A stretch of 64,000 bases of DNA, taken from assembly GCA_016748015.1 (NCBI GenBank), contig JAAOMT010000011.1, positions 110,735 through 174,734 of the forward strand. Reading direction: 5' to 3'. Below the pieces are notes generated by a model. That model was given only the letters and a program-made list of their open reading frames with translations, was not told where the DNA came from and did not search any database. A program made the translations under genes and the position numbers. Numbering within the stretch: the first letter of the stretch is position 1; every line of letters starts with the position of its first letter. The DNA is from Geosiphon pyriformis. Its lineage: Eukaryota; Glomeromycota; Glomeromycetes; Archaeosporales; Geosiphonaceae. This document shows positions 1 to 11,225 of the stretch, in pieces.

Positions 1-1189
1 AGGAGCGGTATGATTTTCTAGCTTTGGCCAGTGCAGAGCGAATAAGATCAAAATTAAAACCTGAAAGAAACAGAGACTTAACCACTAATGCACCAGGGGA
101 GTCGAGTCTGTGCCATACCTCTAACAAAGAAGCAAAACCATTACTAGAAGCCAAACGTGAAGCCTTGACCAACTTAGAAATCAGCAGCTCTAGCTTGTGA
201 AACCTAGAAGAAGTCTTGGTGAACACATCATCAAAACCTTTGAACCATTTTTTCTTAAATGTACCACCTGCCGAAAGAACCATAATCTTGTGAACAATGT
301 TCCACATAGCATCCACATCTGAAAATTTTACTGCCACACCGAAAGCATCCGAGAACATAGAGACATTAGCAGCTGAGACATCTCTGAACTCCAACCACTT
401 AGCTTCATTGGCACTTTTGACATCAAACTTCCAACGATCTTTATTCACTTGCTTGCGAAGAGAATTCAAACGCGTATCCAAGAGTCCACCCAGACCCAAA
501 TCCACTGAAACAGCTTGATGGTCTGTGTCAAAATGCTCACTGACATTCAAAATCTCACGATGCACTATCGCATTGACAAGACTTGAGAAGACAAACACAT
601 AATCAATTGTTTTCTTAACACCTCTAGAATTTTCCCATGTGGGCATTTTTGCAGCCGGACTGCCAACTAAAGAATTGACCAGACCCTGATCAAAGCATCT
701 TTTGAAACTTGCATTTTTATGAGAGCTGTTTTCATTAAAATTGCCACCAAGAATGATGAAAGAAGATTCGTTGACAGTCTTTGCAATGAAAGAATTGATT
801 TCACCAGCTTGAGAAAACCAAACCACCAAAGAAGCACCAGCATAAAGCCCCAAAATTGACACAGAAAGTTTATTCTTAAAAAGTAATTTAATGGAAAGGA
901 GCTGACCAGGCACCTCAGAAACCTTGCACACATGACGAGCCAAAGAAATGTCCATGATAACAGCAACATCCGCACCCAAGTGACCAGAGTCCAAACCAGA
1001 AGTGAACACTCAGACACTGTCGAACTTGTCAGCAATCCACGAACAAACCCTACTCTTTAATTTTGTTTCAGTAACGATAGAGACTAAATTGTTCATTTCC
1101 TTATGCCACCTAATAATGTCTTCTTGCTTAGCAGGATTGTTCATGCCCCTGACATTGCACGTAGCAACTTTCCAGACTAAACTGCTCAT
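1..1189 (-). pseudogene. LINE copy a ORF2, APE-type endonuclease part, partial
   Basis: This is the N-terminal part of LINE ORF2, an apurinic/apyrimidinic-type endonuclease that nicks the target for reverse transcription. ORF2 starts at ATG 1189-1187, overlapping the ORF1 stop. It opens with KVATCNVRGMNNPAKQ, then TETKL (metal-binding Glu), LYAG, a degenerate GDFNE box, TIDYVF and DTDHQAV. An in-frame stop lies near 1018. The GDFN aspartate has become Asn (LGGNFNEN near 735), which should abolish catalysis. The Asp-His pair in TDHQ is intact. The frame continues to the window edge with the linker between endonuclease and RT; RT is outside the window. Domain identity is clear from motif order and from the parallel copies at 50556 and 62121. 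Confidence 0.8.
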
Positions 1190-1263
1190 TGAGTAAGAGG
1201 TAGAGATACCGAAAGCGCACCTAAACTGTCCACTTTGGCTGAAAGGCCCAGAACTGTTTCCAT

Positions 1264-2076
1264 TGTTACCAGTAGAATTTTAGCTATTAATTAGCATGAA
1301 ATTTCCTTTATAATTCCTATCATTAATTAGCATATATTATTATCGTTTCGAATTTTACTTATTATTTAATCAAATTAGCAATTATCATCATTTAATCAAT
1401 AACCCGATTTGGACCATAGAAATTGAGATGATCAATTTACACAATACCCTGAACCATATAACATAGCCAAAATTCGCCGAAATTAATGAAAATTGGCCGA
1501 AATAATTCATAGTTCAGCGAAATNNNNNNNNNNNNNNNNNNNNAAATCACTTTTTACATATCTCAAATAAAAATTAAATATTCGAAAACCAAATCCTTTG
1601 ATTATTACACTTGAAATTCTCTCAACACAACTAACATTTTGAAATTGATTAGCTACCAATTTCAGTAATCTGTTAGTGACTCCAGGCCTGGATAGAAAAC
1701 GTTTCCTTGACAAAATTCTATTTCTTTACGTTTCTTTTATTTTTCTCTTTCTTTTCTTATCATAATCATTTGGGTAGCCTACAGACGAGATTCCTGTAGA
1801 AGAGTTGACTTTCACAGCAAAGTAACTACACATTTTTTAGTGAGCTTCCAGACAAGCAATTCCTGGGAAAGAGTTGACGTTTACTACAACGTAACTACAT
1901 AAAGTAACTGGCACGGAATTGGCCATTCCACTTATAAGCCCAGCGGTTCAAATTATAGGAGATAATTTGAAGATAAATTCAGTTACTGGAGGTTCAACCA
2001 CATCCAGAAAACGTGAATTCACAGCAAACAAGCATCAACAACATTTAAGAAAAGAGACCAAAAACCTCCGGTAACA
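1264..2076 (+). mobile_element. Solo LTR of Gypsy family B inside LINE copy a
   Basis: The LTR starts TGTTACCAGTAG and ends CCTCCGGTAACA, so it has TG..CA ends within short inverted termini. It matches the LTRs of element B (46542-47498), in the opposite orientation. CCAT is duplicated on both sides (1260-1263 and 2077-2080), a 4-bp target duplication. No internal region is present, so it is a solo LTR left by recombination. A 20-N assembly gap (1524-1543) lies where the promoter TATA box sits in other copies. Insertion separates LINE ORF1 from ORF2. Confidence 0.88.
1524..1543. other. Assembly gap (20 N)
   Basis: Twenty unknown bases lie inside the solo LTR. Aligning the flanks to the LTR at 51810-52791 shows the true missing stretch is longer, roughly 150 bases including the TATA region, so the N run is a placeholder. 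Confidence 0.95.
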
Positions 2077-3796
2077 CCATTAGACACTTTATGCTGTCTT
2101 CCAGCTTAGACACTGAAGACATATCAAAAGACACCGCTCCCACGACATTCTCACCACTAGTGGACACACTCAAACCCTCACTTATCACTACATCTGCCTC
2201 TTGATCCTGTGATGAAGGGGTCACCAATGGCTGACATCCAGGGCTAGGCTGGGAAACCATTGGCCCGAGTGTATCCAACCTCTTAGCCAGCTTACCAACT
2301 TGCTCCGCGAGGCTGGCAAGACTGCGCTCAAGAGCGGCGAACCTATCGTTGACTTCCATCGTAACCGGTTGGGACAGCTTCATTTCTGAAGAGGAGCCAT
2401 TTGTTACCACAACATTCTGACTAGAGAGAGGGAGCGAAAAAGACCTGCGAGCAACCTTTGCCCAAGAGAGACCACCAAAAGAGACTGGATAGGCAACTGG
2501 AGCCGAGCGTTTGACATAGATGGTTGCCAGTCTGCTTTTATCCATATCCGAGAAAACCCTACACAGTGAACTACTAGAAGACAATTTTCCACCAACTGCA
2601 CAACCCAATGACGTGTGACCCAATTTCTCATACTTGGCGCATTTTGCAGAAATGAGGCAAGACCAGTGGAGATTGGTGTTCCTGAGTACTGGCGTGGTCC
2701 CCACAGCAGCATCCAATAATTCAGCAGAGTCGAAACAAACAACAGCACACCTGGCCTGAGCATACATAACAGAATAACGATCAATGATGCACGTTTTCCC
2801 ACCCACAGATCTAACAAAGTCCCAGATATCATGAGCATTGGTTCCCATCAGTAACGTATAGAGCAGCGCCCTATGTTGGTCCCTAATATCCCACACTTTC
2901 TTGTCTGAATCAGCCCTAGCCACACGCACAGCATTTTTCCTGATTAAGATGGACCACTTAGCTGCAGCCAAATCAGCCTGATCCGATCGTTCAAATTTCA
3001 CCACCGCCTTCTGCCACAGCCCGATTAACTGTATCTTGATTGTCCTAATAACTTCAAACTTGGATAGCGCAGCACGCACAGCCTCAGACGATGTTCCAAC
3101 TGGAATTTCTTTCATGACCACAGCCCGATCTGATTGCCCAGATGCTTTTTTGAGATCGGCGTTTACTAAAATCTTCGCATTCACAGCTTTATCAGTAGCT
3201 TTCACTAGACTCGATTCGGAAGTGAACGTCACCCTGATGATCCCTGAGAATTTTGAGGGGGTAGATGCCCCCCCAAAACCATTGATTCCAGAAAACAACT
3301 TCCTCACCACCACAAGTTTTTCCTGAGAAGATTTGCCAGCCACTTTATCCAAGCCAATATCCAATGCAAATGATTTCCTGACTGAAACATTGACCAAATT
3401 TTTCACAGAAGAAGGGAGCTCAAGAGAAGCATCCAAGAGAACACCATCATCACTACCATTTTTTGAGAAGTCAATTTTCCCCAATGGCTTGCCCAACGCC
3501 TTTTTGGTTTTAACCTTTGAACTTGTGGGCGTCTGATCATAATCTCCACCAGCCAGAGCTCCACCTTCACCATAATCAAAGCTGGTTTTCTCCACCAGAC
3601 ACTCCTCTTCCATATCAACACTTTCAGACTCAGTAGTGTCTCCAGTCTCCAAACCCCATGAACAAACACCAGGAACTTCAGCAACAACCCTTCCGTTATC
3701 AACACCCTCTGCCAACACACCTCCCTTCCTCTTTTTCCTTGATGCAACTGCTTTAAAACCACTCTCAGAACCAGAAACTTTAGCAGTCTTTTTTAT
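2077..3796 (-). pseudogene. LINE copy a ORF1 (gag-like, zinc-knuckle protein), broken
   Basis: This is ORF1 of LINE copy a, by family a nucleic-acid-binding protein that packages the element RNA. The frame is open from 3796 to the LTR boundary at 2077; the ORF1 C-terminus resumes beyond the LTR at 1263-1186. The codon matching copy d's start (ATG at 63908) is ATA here. Visible parts are an acidic N-terminus (ETGDTTESESVDMEEECL), a middle region resembling an RNA-binding fold, a CCHC zinc knuckle near 2640 in which the second Cys is Tyr (CAKYEKLGH; copy d has CAKCEKLGH), and a C-terminal heptad-like stretch (ALERSLASLAEQVGKLAKRL). The last residues before the apparent stop at 2045 are encoded by the inserted LTR. 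Broken by the insertion, the lost start and the lost Cys. Confidence 0.8.
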
Positions 3797-4029
3797 AACA
3801 GCAATAACAGAGCCAACAGTGGCCTTGTAATCAAAAAACAGTTTTGATTTATCGTACTGAATGGTAAAAAAACTTCTTTCAAAAAAACTTTTGACTCTTT
3901 TTTGGGAATTTTGGACGAAGGAGAAAAAGAAGTTTTTCTAATAAAATTTCAATGAAAAAAATTTTTCTATTATTAAAACAGCTAAACAAAATATTTTGAC
4001 ACTGTTTTTTTTAAATATTAATAATAAAA

Positions 4030-6470
4030 AACTGTTTTTAGCAGTTTTTAAAGCATTTTTTATCTTTAACTGATGATTTTTTTTAATCAAAATTTTTTCT
4101 AAAAAACATACTCAAATTAATTTTATTTTTATTTTTATTTTTTTTAAGAGTTTTAAAGTATTTAAAAACAGATCAATTAACAAACTAGTATTTTTTACTA
4201 TTATTATTAATATTATTATTATCTTTTTGCAAATAGCCAAAAAGATCAAAGAATTAAAAAAATAATTATTATTATTTATATTTGCTATTTTTATACTGAA
4301 TTATTTTGTGGTTTTAAATAAGATCTTAAATAAAAATTTTTAGCAGCAATCAGTTTTTTTTTAATATGAACAACAATAATAATAACACATTTTTTATAAT
4401 AAATTAAGATTAACTATTGGCTGTATTATTAAATATGGTTTTTTAGCAGATTATTATTGGTTTTAAATATAAAACAACTTATTAAATTTTCTAATCTTAA
4501 GAATTGAATTGATCAAATAAAAATTGAATTAATTTTTGTTCTTTTGTTTTTTGGTATTGTCTTTAGTAATATTTCGAAAACAATTTTTAGTTATTAAAAA
4601 TTTTTTGGGTAAATGGCTTCTACTTTAATATTTGATGTTATTTTCAAACTCAAATTAATCTTAATAAATACTTTATTTTATTTTTTGTCTGGTTTTATTG
4701 AACTTAAGTTAATTTTTAAAAACAATATTATGTTGTTTTATGTAAATTTTGCTTTTAAGATTTCTTTGGTTATTATTATTAAAATTTTTATTGATAGTTT
4801 TTTTTTGACTATACTTAAGATTGTAAAATCTTCTATAATAACTTTTGGTTCTCTTTTTTCTATTTTTATCACACTTTATAATGTTTTTATTAGTATATTT
4901 TTTAATAACATAAAAAATACTTTTGGTATTTTTGGTGTTATTATTTTGTTAAATTAAAGTCTACTGGTTTGTGACAATATATTATTGTCAATTTTAAGAG
5001 ATTTTTTTAAGACCAAATTAATCGATTTTTCTTGGTTGTACTAACTTTAAAATTAATAATATGATTTCTTAAGTTAGTGGCTATACTTGATTTATTCTTT
5101 GTTTTTTGGATTTTTATTATTATTAATGCTTTGTTATTATTACTTTTAAATTTAAAAAAATACTTAAGCTTGCTATAATAAAAACTAATATTCTGTATAA
5201 ATATTATATTTGATAGAAAACTCTTAAATATTACTATTACTATAAGTATTAAAGTCTGAATTACTTGTTTGCTAACTGTATAATATTGTTACAAATTAGA
5301 GTAACAAGCTAATAGATAATAAAGAAGAACAAAATTATAGAATAATAGAAATAATTAAAAAAAATTCAACTTTAAGAAACAAATTAAATAAGTATAGATT
5401 CAATATATGAAATTAGTTTTATAAAATATTTTAGTTGTTAATCTTTTTAAAAGATAATTAAAGAATCTGAAAGTAGAAAAATAATTCATATTGTTAATAA
5501 ATAATAACATACTAATATAATTCTATGCTTTATATTGACACTTTTAAAATTTAATATTAGATATTAAATATATTCTTTAATTATGTTTTATTTAATAATT
5601 TTTAAATGTTACAATTAAACAGATCAAAAAAAAGTAAGTAAATACCAACAAGTAATTTTTATTCTAAAATATTCAAATACTTGAAAGTAAAGAATGGAAA
5701 AAAAAAACAAGTAATAAGAAAAAAATTGAATTAATAGATATTGTTTTATTTTTTTGATTTTTTATATATATTTTTTTATCTAAAAGACTCATTGTTTATA
5801 TAGTTATTGAAAATAGTTAATAACCAGATTATTAATTAGATTAATAATTAGATTAATAATTAGATTAATAATTAAGTTAACAGTCAAATTAATGATCCAG
5901 TTATTGATCAGATTAATAATTACTATTTAAAAATAAGATGGCAAATTATATAACATTAGTGGCTAATATATATAATAACTAATAAAAATTATGAGTTTCA
6001 ACTATAATAATATTATTTTTATATTTGTAATTGGCTTTAAGTTTTTTATGTTATTTTTTGTTGATAAAAAAACTTTTGTTAAGACTTTTGTTTTTTTGGC
6101 TCTTCTTTTTGCTGTTTTTTCAGTTTTATTTTTTGTTGATTTTTTAATTAAGTTTAAATTAAATTTTTTGAAATTTGAAATTTTTAGTTTGATTATTTTA
6201 ATAAGATTTATTGTTGAGTTTATTAATTATTTTGGTTATTTGTTTTTTAAATAAGCATATTAACAAAATTTTTTGAATGAAAAAAAATTTGTTTGCTGTA
6301 AGTTTTATTGTTAATAAGTTTTTTAAGTTTCTAATTGGTATTTTCAAAGACTTTGTATATTTTAAAACTAAAGTTAATTTTAATAAGATAAACTATAATA
6401 AAATACCAGTTGTAAAGTTTTTTTTGTTAAGTAAAAATACTATTAAGTATATTATTGCTTTATAATACAT
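4030..6470 (+). pseudogene. ORF1-II pseudogene in R1 (decayed ORF1-like protein)
   Basis: Traces of a second type of ORF1-like protein, distinct from the ORF1 of LINE copies a, c and d. Longest open pieces are 4613-4957, 5991-6254 and 6277-6465. The piece ending FFNNIKNTFGIFGVI aligns with SVINIKTALNVFSKI of the relic at 24159-24356, preceded in both by LKIVKS. Substitutions fit C-to-T and G-to-A change (Ser to Phe, Pro to Phe or Leu, Ala to Val or Thr). I recall intact proteins of this pattern from Glomeromycotina genomes; they carry a zinc knuckle. Function is otherwise unknown. Far too many stops to be coding. Confidence 0.55.
5290..5990 (+). repeat. AT-rich dispersed repeat X, copy 1
   Basis: This block interrupts relic R1 relative to the parallel relic at 22975-26125. 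Its right part (about 5495-5990) is matched in reverse complement at about 47700-48133 and in part at 56645-56938. The shared segments contain a tandem ATTAGATTAATA-like run and a block around AACATACTAATATAATTC. No open frame was found. The exact ends and the element class are unclear. Confidence 0.6.
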
Positions 6471-6685
6471 ATTAAATAATAAGATTAGTAATAGTATTAA
6501 AACAACTAAGTTGTTTTTTAATATTTTTAATTTTAATTTTAGAAATTTGAATAGTATTATTAAAAAAATTGTGAATTAGATTTATTTTTAGCTCTTTTTG
6601 TTTTAATATAATATTGTCTTAACTGGTTTGAGTAATTGATTACATATAAAAAGTGCATAATTTATATTTAGTTAAGATTATTTAG

Positions 6686-6695
6686 TTTAATATAT
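6686..6695 (+). repeat. 10-bp target-site duplication of LINE copy b (left)
   Basis: TTTAATATAT here is repeated exactly at 9589-9598 on the other side of LINE copy b, as expected for target-primed reverse transcription. The flanks join into one continuous LINE-type 3' tail belonging to relic R1. Confidence 0.75.
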
Positions 6696-9588
6696 ATATT
6701 TTTTTTTATTATGTTTTATGAGTGAGGTCCAAACACTACCTAAAGCTATATACCAAAGAAATGATATAAACTAAGTGTAAATCATGCTTTTCCTACACGT
6801 AACCAGCCACTCAGACCAATCAGGACAACACTACACAGTTATATGTACCAAAACAGAATCACCAACACCAGAAAAGAAAGAACAATGTTTACGAAAGCCA
6901 AAACAAATACCAAGTAGCCTAACAATGCCAGCCGAAAACCTAGAAGCCGAGCCAGGGACCGAGATAGAAACTGAACCATCAAGTGGGATGAGATTATTTT
7001 TTTTCATAAAAGCACAATGCTTAATCCTAACCAACCAAATATCATTCCTAAAAGCAAAACTAAGGGAATGCACAAACTCAACAATTTTCGAACTAGCAGC
7101 CTTGTGACATTTGAAAACAGAGATAGCTTCACGAAGCCACTCAATAAAAACAAACCCTTTAGAGAGAGCCGTAAACACAGAAACATCAGAGACACTAGAA
7201 GACAGCAATCGCAGCACACAGGAAGAAGAGAAAGACAGGCCAGAAAGCACCATCCAAGATTTTGAACATGTATCCAGTATCTGAAGATGTGCAAAGACAT
7301 CAGCCTTGTAAAAGAAAACATTATCTGATGTCTCCACCTCACCACAATATAAGCACAATACACTGGAGTATTTTCTGTCATACAAGTGTTTATGAACAGC
7401 AGCAGGCAGCCAATGGTGCAATGCCTTCATGAAAAAACTGTGCACATCTGCTGTGGGCTTGCTAGTGTGGCCAGTGGCCATGTGTGAATCAGGATGCCAT
7501 ACCAGTAAAGAGCAGGACCAATCTACGTCTGCGAACAAACTGGCAGGCAGAAATTTAGAACCAGAACCAATCTCCCAGTGCGCATGACTAACAGAATGAA
7601 AAATATCGTAAACAAAATGCCTGGAATTGCCAGAAACAGCCCCACCGTCTGCCAACAAGAAGCGCACATGCGATTGGAAAGGAAGGAACCAGCCCGAGTG
7701 AGAAGAAGCATCAGCTATAGCATCAGCACGTTTATTTCCAACCATACCAGAGTGGCCTTTTACTTTGTGCCATTCAACCAATAAGTTTCTGCCATGAATA
7801 ATGTTTATAATATGCAGGCGTTCGACCCAACAACAGTTGTGAAAATCCAGATGCACCAGACCCAATTCCGACTTGTAGGCATCCAGAGCAGCTTGACTGT
7901 CAAAAAACAAATGAACACAACTAGAATGGGGGACACACTCCAGTGCCAGTGCAATAGCCTGCATTTCCGCCAACGTAAAAGACAGCAGACCCAAAACTCC
8001 AATGCCCAAACCCAGATCAATGTCACTGAAAAAAACACCAGCCCCAGCCATGCAATTCTTGGTACCTAGGTTTGTCAGAAACCCATCCGTATAAACAGAA
8101 ATGCTACTAGGAAGTACTTGGGAAAGCTGATCATGAACCAACACAAAGCCAGGAGAGGTGAAAATACTCTGAAGACCCATACCAGCCAAAGCAGGAGAAG
8201 GGGCATGAGGAGAAGACGTATCAGACAGGAACTTGACAGAAAGCATGAACCACTCAAGAGTTGGGCCACGGGAGTTCAACCTCTTCTACTGCTTGAATTT
8301 GTACCAGTCAAACACGGCTCCATGATGATCACAAAGCTGGTCAACAAAGGCGATGCCATATCGTCGGAGTGAAGGAAGAAGCTTGACAAATTTAAACTCA
8401 CCGAGAACGGCAGACATGGGTACCTCACCACAAAGCCAAAATGGACTACCAAAAGACCCACTCAAAGATAAGTTGCAATCGAGGAGAACACAAATGGCAC
8501 CCGCTAAGAAGTTATTCAAAGGGCTGACTCGTACACAAACAGGAACACTCAAAGAATGAATAGGGCACCAGCTCGAAACCTGTAAGTCATGAGACCTGTG
8601 GAAAAACAGGCAACTCAGGATTCCCACTGAGTTTGTAAAACAAATAAGGAAAGCAACCTTACTTTCCGATTGAATCTGGATAAAAGATTTCAACCCATAG
8701 AATGAAGGATGATGGATTGTGTCACTAAGAAAATCAAGAGGCAATCCAGACTTGGATTTCAAGCCTCTACGAATCAAAGCATCCCACTTATTACACACAC
8801 TGACAGGAACAAAACTAAACTGAGTTCTATAACCGATGATGGGGTGGAGAACAGCTGACACTAAATAAAGAAATTGTTTGTCCAATATGGCCTTTCTTAG
8901 AACCAAGTTAATAAAAAAACAAATATCTGAATGGGCTTTTGCCAGGCTGGGCTTTGACAGTTCCTTAGAAGACACGAAGATACCCAGATAATGATGAGAT
9001 TTGCCTGGCTTAGCTATAGAAATAGGGGATTCACTGATGAAAAGAGAAGGTGCACTAGCACGGCTATTAATTGGAATGGCCACTGTCTTATCATTATTAA
9101 TTGAAATATCATTGATGCGAAAAAACTCACTAGCCATATCAAGAATGTGTTAAATGGCAGACTGACTGCTATCCATCCAGATCGTATTGTCCACAAAAGT
9201 GCCTGCAGTGAAGAAAGACGACAAACCAGCCTGAGACTCCACACGGCCTGTCTTAGCAACAAAATAAGAATTTAACCTGTAACCACACACACTCTCCTGC
9301 CTTTTAACTTCGCACAAGAGAGGATCATAAAATATATGCCAAAGAAGAGGCGAAAACACCTTCCCTTGGTCCAAGCCATCATGTACATGATACCTATCCG
9401 TCAATCCAAAATCAGTCATAATTCGGTTTGTACGACCACCATAAATATTACCAAAAAACCTAATAAACTGGCAGCACATTTTTATCCTAATCAAACTTTT
9501 CTTAAGATGATTCCAACCGACCGAGTCATACGCTTTCCGCATGTCTTGTAAAACCAGCCAGAGCTCCCGGTTTTTTTCAAGAGCGTCC
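6696..9588 (-). mobile_element. LINE copy b, 5'-truncated (RT, RNase H, 3' tail)
   Basis: A minus-strand LINE that begins abruptly inside the RT domain at 9588 and ends in a 3' UTR with an A-rich tail at 6696. The 3' UTR matches those of copies c (56226-56345) and d (57340-57480). The 10-bp direct repeat TTTAATATAT flanks it. Five-prime truncation and a target duplication are the normal signature of LINE insertion. It has the least decayed ORF2 in the window and much higher GC than the relic it landed in. Confidence 0.88.
6831..9588 (-). pseudogene. LINE copy b ORF2: RT C-terminal part, RNase H, CCHC tail
   Basis: One reading frame runs from 9588 to 6831 with only two nonsense codons (9150-9152 and 8286-8288). 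RT motifs seen are DMRKAYDSVGW, the region ending in GLDQGKVFSPLLW, and the catalytic box, which reads FVDN instead of FVDD near 9190. RNase H follows: YTDG, LAEMQA, FFDSQAALDA and NKRADAIAD, so all four acidic positions remain. The C-terminal zinc motif LCLYCGEVETSDNVF has lost its His and final Cys. The frame ends at 6831, just before the 3' UTR. Mobility needed the earlier RT motifs and ORF1, which are absent. The element is dead by truncation, stops and the lost RT aspartate. Confidence 0.85.
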
Positions 9589-9655
9589 TTTAATATATTA
9601 TATTAAATTATAGTTAAGTCTTATTTATTAAATTATAAAAAAATAAAAGAATAAA
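9589..9655 (+). mobile_element. Relic R1: end of 3' tail after LINE copy b
   Basis: The duplicated TTTAATATAT (9589-9598) is followed by sequence that continues the LINE-type 3' UTR broken at 6695. It runs through a TTATTTATTAAATTAT segment matching the end of copy c (ACTTATTAAGTGAAT), then an A-rich tail. This shows that copy b inserted into the tail of R1. Confidence 0.65.
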
Positions 9656-10275
9656 ACAGTTTATAATTGTAAAAAAAACAGTATTTTTGTTTTTAATTAA
9701 AATAAAATTTTGGTTTTTTTTAATGTTTTTTTTATTTTAATAAATAATAAATTTTTTGACTTAAATAATAACAGTAGTAATATATTTGCCAAAATTTAAC
9801 TTAATATAACAAATTTTAAAAACAAAAAAAATTGTGTCTTAATATAATTTTATTTAATTATATTATTATATTATTTATTACGAAAATTAAATTAATAAAA
9901 TAAAACTAAAATATTTTTTTAAAAAAATTGTTAATTTTAATAATATTATTAATAATTAAAAATTTTTTGAATAAGTAATTTGCTTTAATACTTAATATTA
10001 TTATAAAAATTAAATTAACTTATATTAAAACTGTGTTTTAGTTTTTATATAGTCTTATTAATATAAAAATTAATTATAAAAAATAATATTAAATTAATTA
10101 AATTTTTATTTTTTATTACTTTTAAAATTGTAAAATTTTGTTTTATTTTTATTATTATTTTGCTATTATTTTTTTTACAATATTTTTTTAATTATTTTTA
10201 CTAATAATATTAAAAATTATTTTTAATAAAATTTTTAATATTAAATTAAAATATATTAATTTATAACAATATATT
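9656..10275 (+). mobile_element. Decayed ORF1-II fragment (relic delta)
   Basis: An almost pure A/T sequence that aligns with R1 about 4370-4985, including the GAATAAGTAATTTGCTTTAA segment (R1 GGGTAAATGGCTTCTACTTTAA), a run matching AAGATTGTAAAATCTTC, and ACAATATATTATT near the end. It is a partial copy of the ORF1-only family. No coding capacity remains. Confidence 0.5.
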
Positions 10276-11225
10276 ATTATACAAACAAAAAATAAAAAAG
10301 TTTTAACAAGAAAAATTTTTTCTGTTGTAAAAATAATTAAACAAATTAATTTTTTAAATATTAATAATAAAAAGCTGTTTTCAATAACTTTTAAAGCATT
10401 TTTTTATCTTTAGCTAATAATTTTTTTTCAGTCAAAGTTTTTTTTAAAAAATATATTAAAATTAATTTTAATATTATTTTTACTTTTTTTAAAAGTTTTA
10501 AAGTTTTTAATAATAATTTAATTAATAAATTAATTTTTTTTGTTCTTATTATTATTATTATTATTATTACTATTTTTTTGCAAATATCCAAAAAACCAAA
10601 AACTTCAAAAAATATCAACAATTACTTGTATTTATTATTATTATATTAAATTGTTTTGTGATTTTAAATAAAATTTTAGATAAAATTTCTGTAATAATAT
10701 TTAGTTTTTTCTTAATATAAATAATAATAATAACAGTATATTTTTTAAAATTTAAATATGTATTTAAATAATTAATTTATTGAGTTATTTGATTTTAAAA
10801 ATTGAACCAACTAAATAAAAACATAATTAACAATTTATTTATTTTTAGTATTGTTTCTAATAATGCTTAAAAAATAATAATTAATTAGCAAAAATCTTTT
10901 GAATAAGTAATTTTTATTTTAATGTTTAATATTACTTTTAAAATTAAATTAGTCTTAGTAAATTTTTTGTTTTATTTACTGTTTAATTTTGTTAAGTTTA
11001 AGTTAATTTCAAAAGACAATATTAAGTTATTTTATATAAATTTTGTTTCTAAAACTTTTTTAATTATTATTATTGTTAAAGTTTTTATTAATAGTTTTTT
11101 TGTTTTGATAATACTTAAGATTATTAAGTTTTTAATAATAATTTTTATTTTTTTTTATTTTGTAATATTTTTTTATATCTGTTAATAATATTAAAAATGT
11201 TTTTGGTGTTATTATTCAATAAAAA
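10276..11225 (+). mobile_element. Decayed ORF1-II fragment (relic beta)
   Basis: This is colinear with R1 3950-4957 and in reverse complement with 26100-25250. Shared are the TTAATAATAAAAAGCTGTTTT leader region, the block about 10391-10621 and the open stretch 10922-11185, whose product (FKIKLVLVNFLFYLL...) parallels FKLKLILINTLFYFL in R1. It stops after the segment matching GGTGTTATTATT. Partial, heavily AT-converted. Confidence 0.55.

Larger units (their letters stand above)
1..3940 (-). mobile_element. LINE copy a, 5' part (ORF1 plus endonuclease), cut by window start
   Basis: This is a non-LTR retrotransposon read on the minus strand. Its 5' UTR begins near 3940; the same A/T-rich leader occurs at the 5' end of copy c (48709 onward), and its inner part is seen in copy d. 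ORF1 is followed by ORF2, whose endonuclease part runs off the window at base 1. In sense orientation the ORF1 stop and ORF2 start overlap as ATGA (1186-1189), as in copies c and d. A solo LTR sits between 1264 and 2076 with a CCAT target duplication, so ORF1 is split. GC content is clearly higher than in the relics nearby, and CpG is still present, suggesting a young insertion. The RT half is not in the window. Confidence 0.85.
3941..6695 (+). mobile_element. Relic R1: ORF1-only LINE-like element, main part
   Basis: A strongly AT-biased relic, colinear with the better-preserved minus-strand relic at 22975-26125. Matching blocks include 4020-4330, 4613-4957, 5000-5250, 5995-6465 and the 3' tail. 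The tail (about 6610-6695) matches the 3' UTR of LINE copies b, c and d and resumes at 9599 after LINE copy b. No endonuclease or RT sequence is found between ORF1 and the tail. Repeat X (5290-5990) interrupts it. It reads as a non-autonomous half-LINE. Confidence 0.65.

Noticed and set aside
4613-4957. A hydrophobic 114-codon open frame that looks like a membrane protein
   Set aside because: It aligns with decayed ORF1-II; the Phe/Ile/Leu richness comes from C-to-T conversion.
6784-7107. Plus-strand frames over LINE copy b
   Set aside because: They oppose an RNase H/tail reading frame with clear family motifs on the minus strand.
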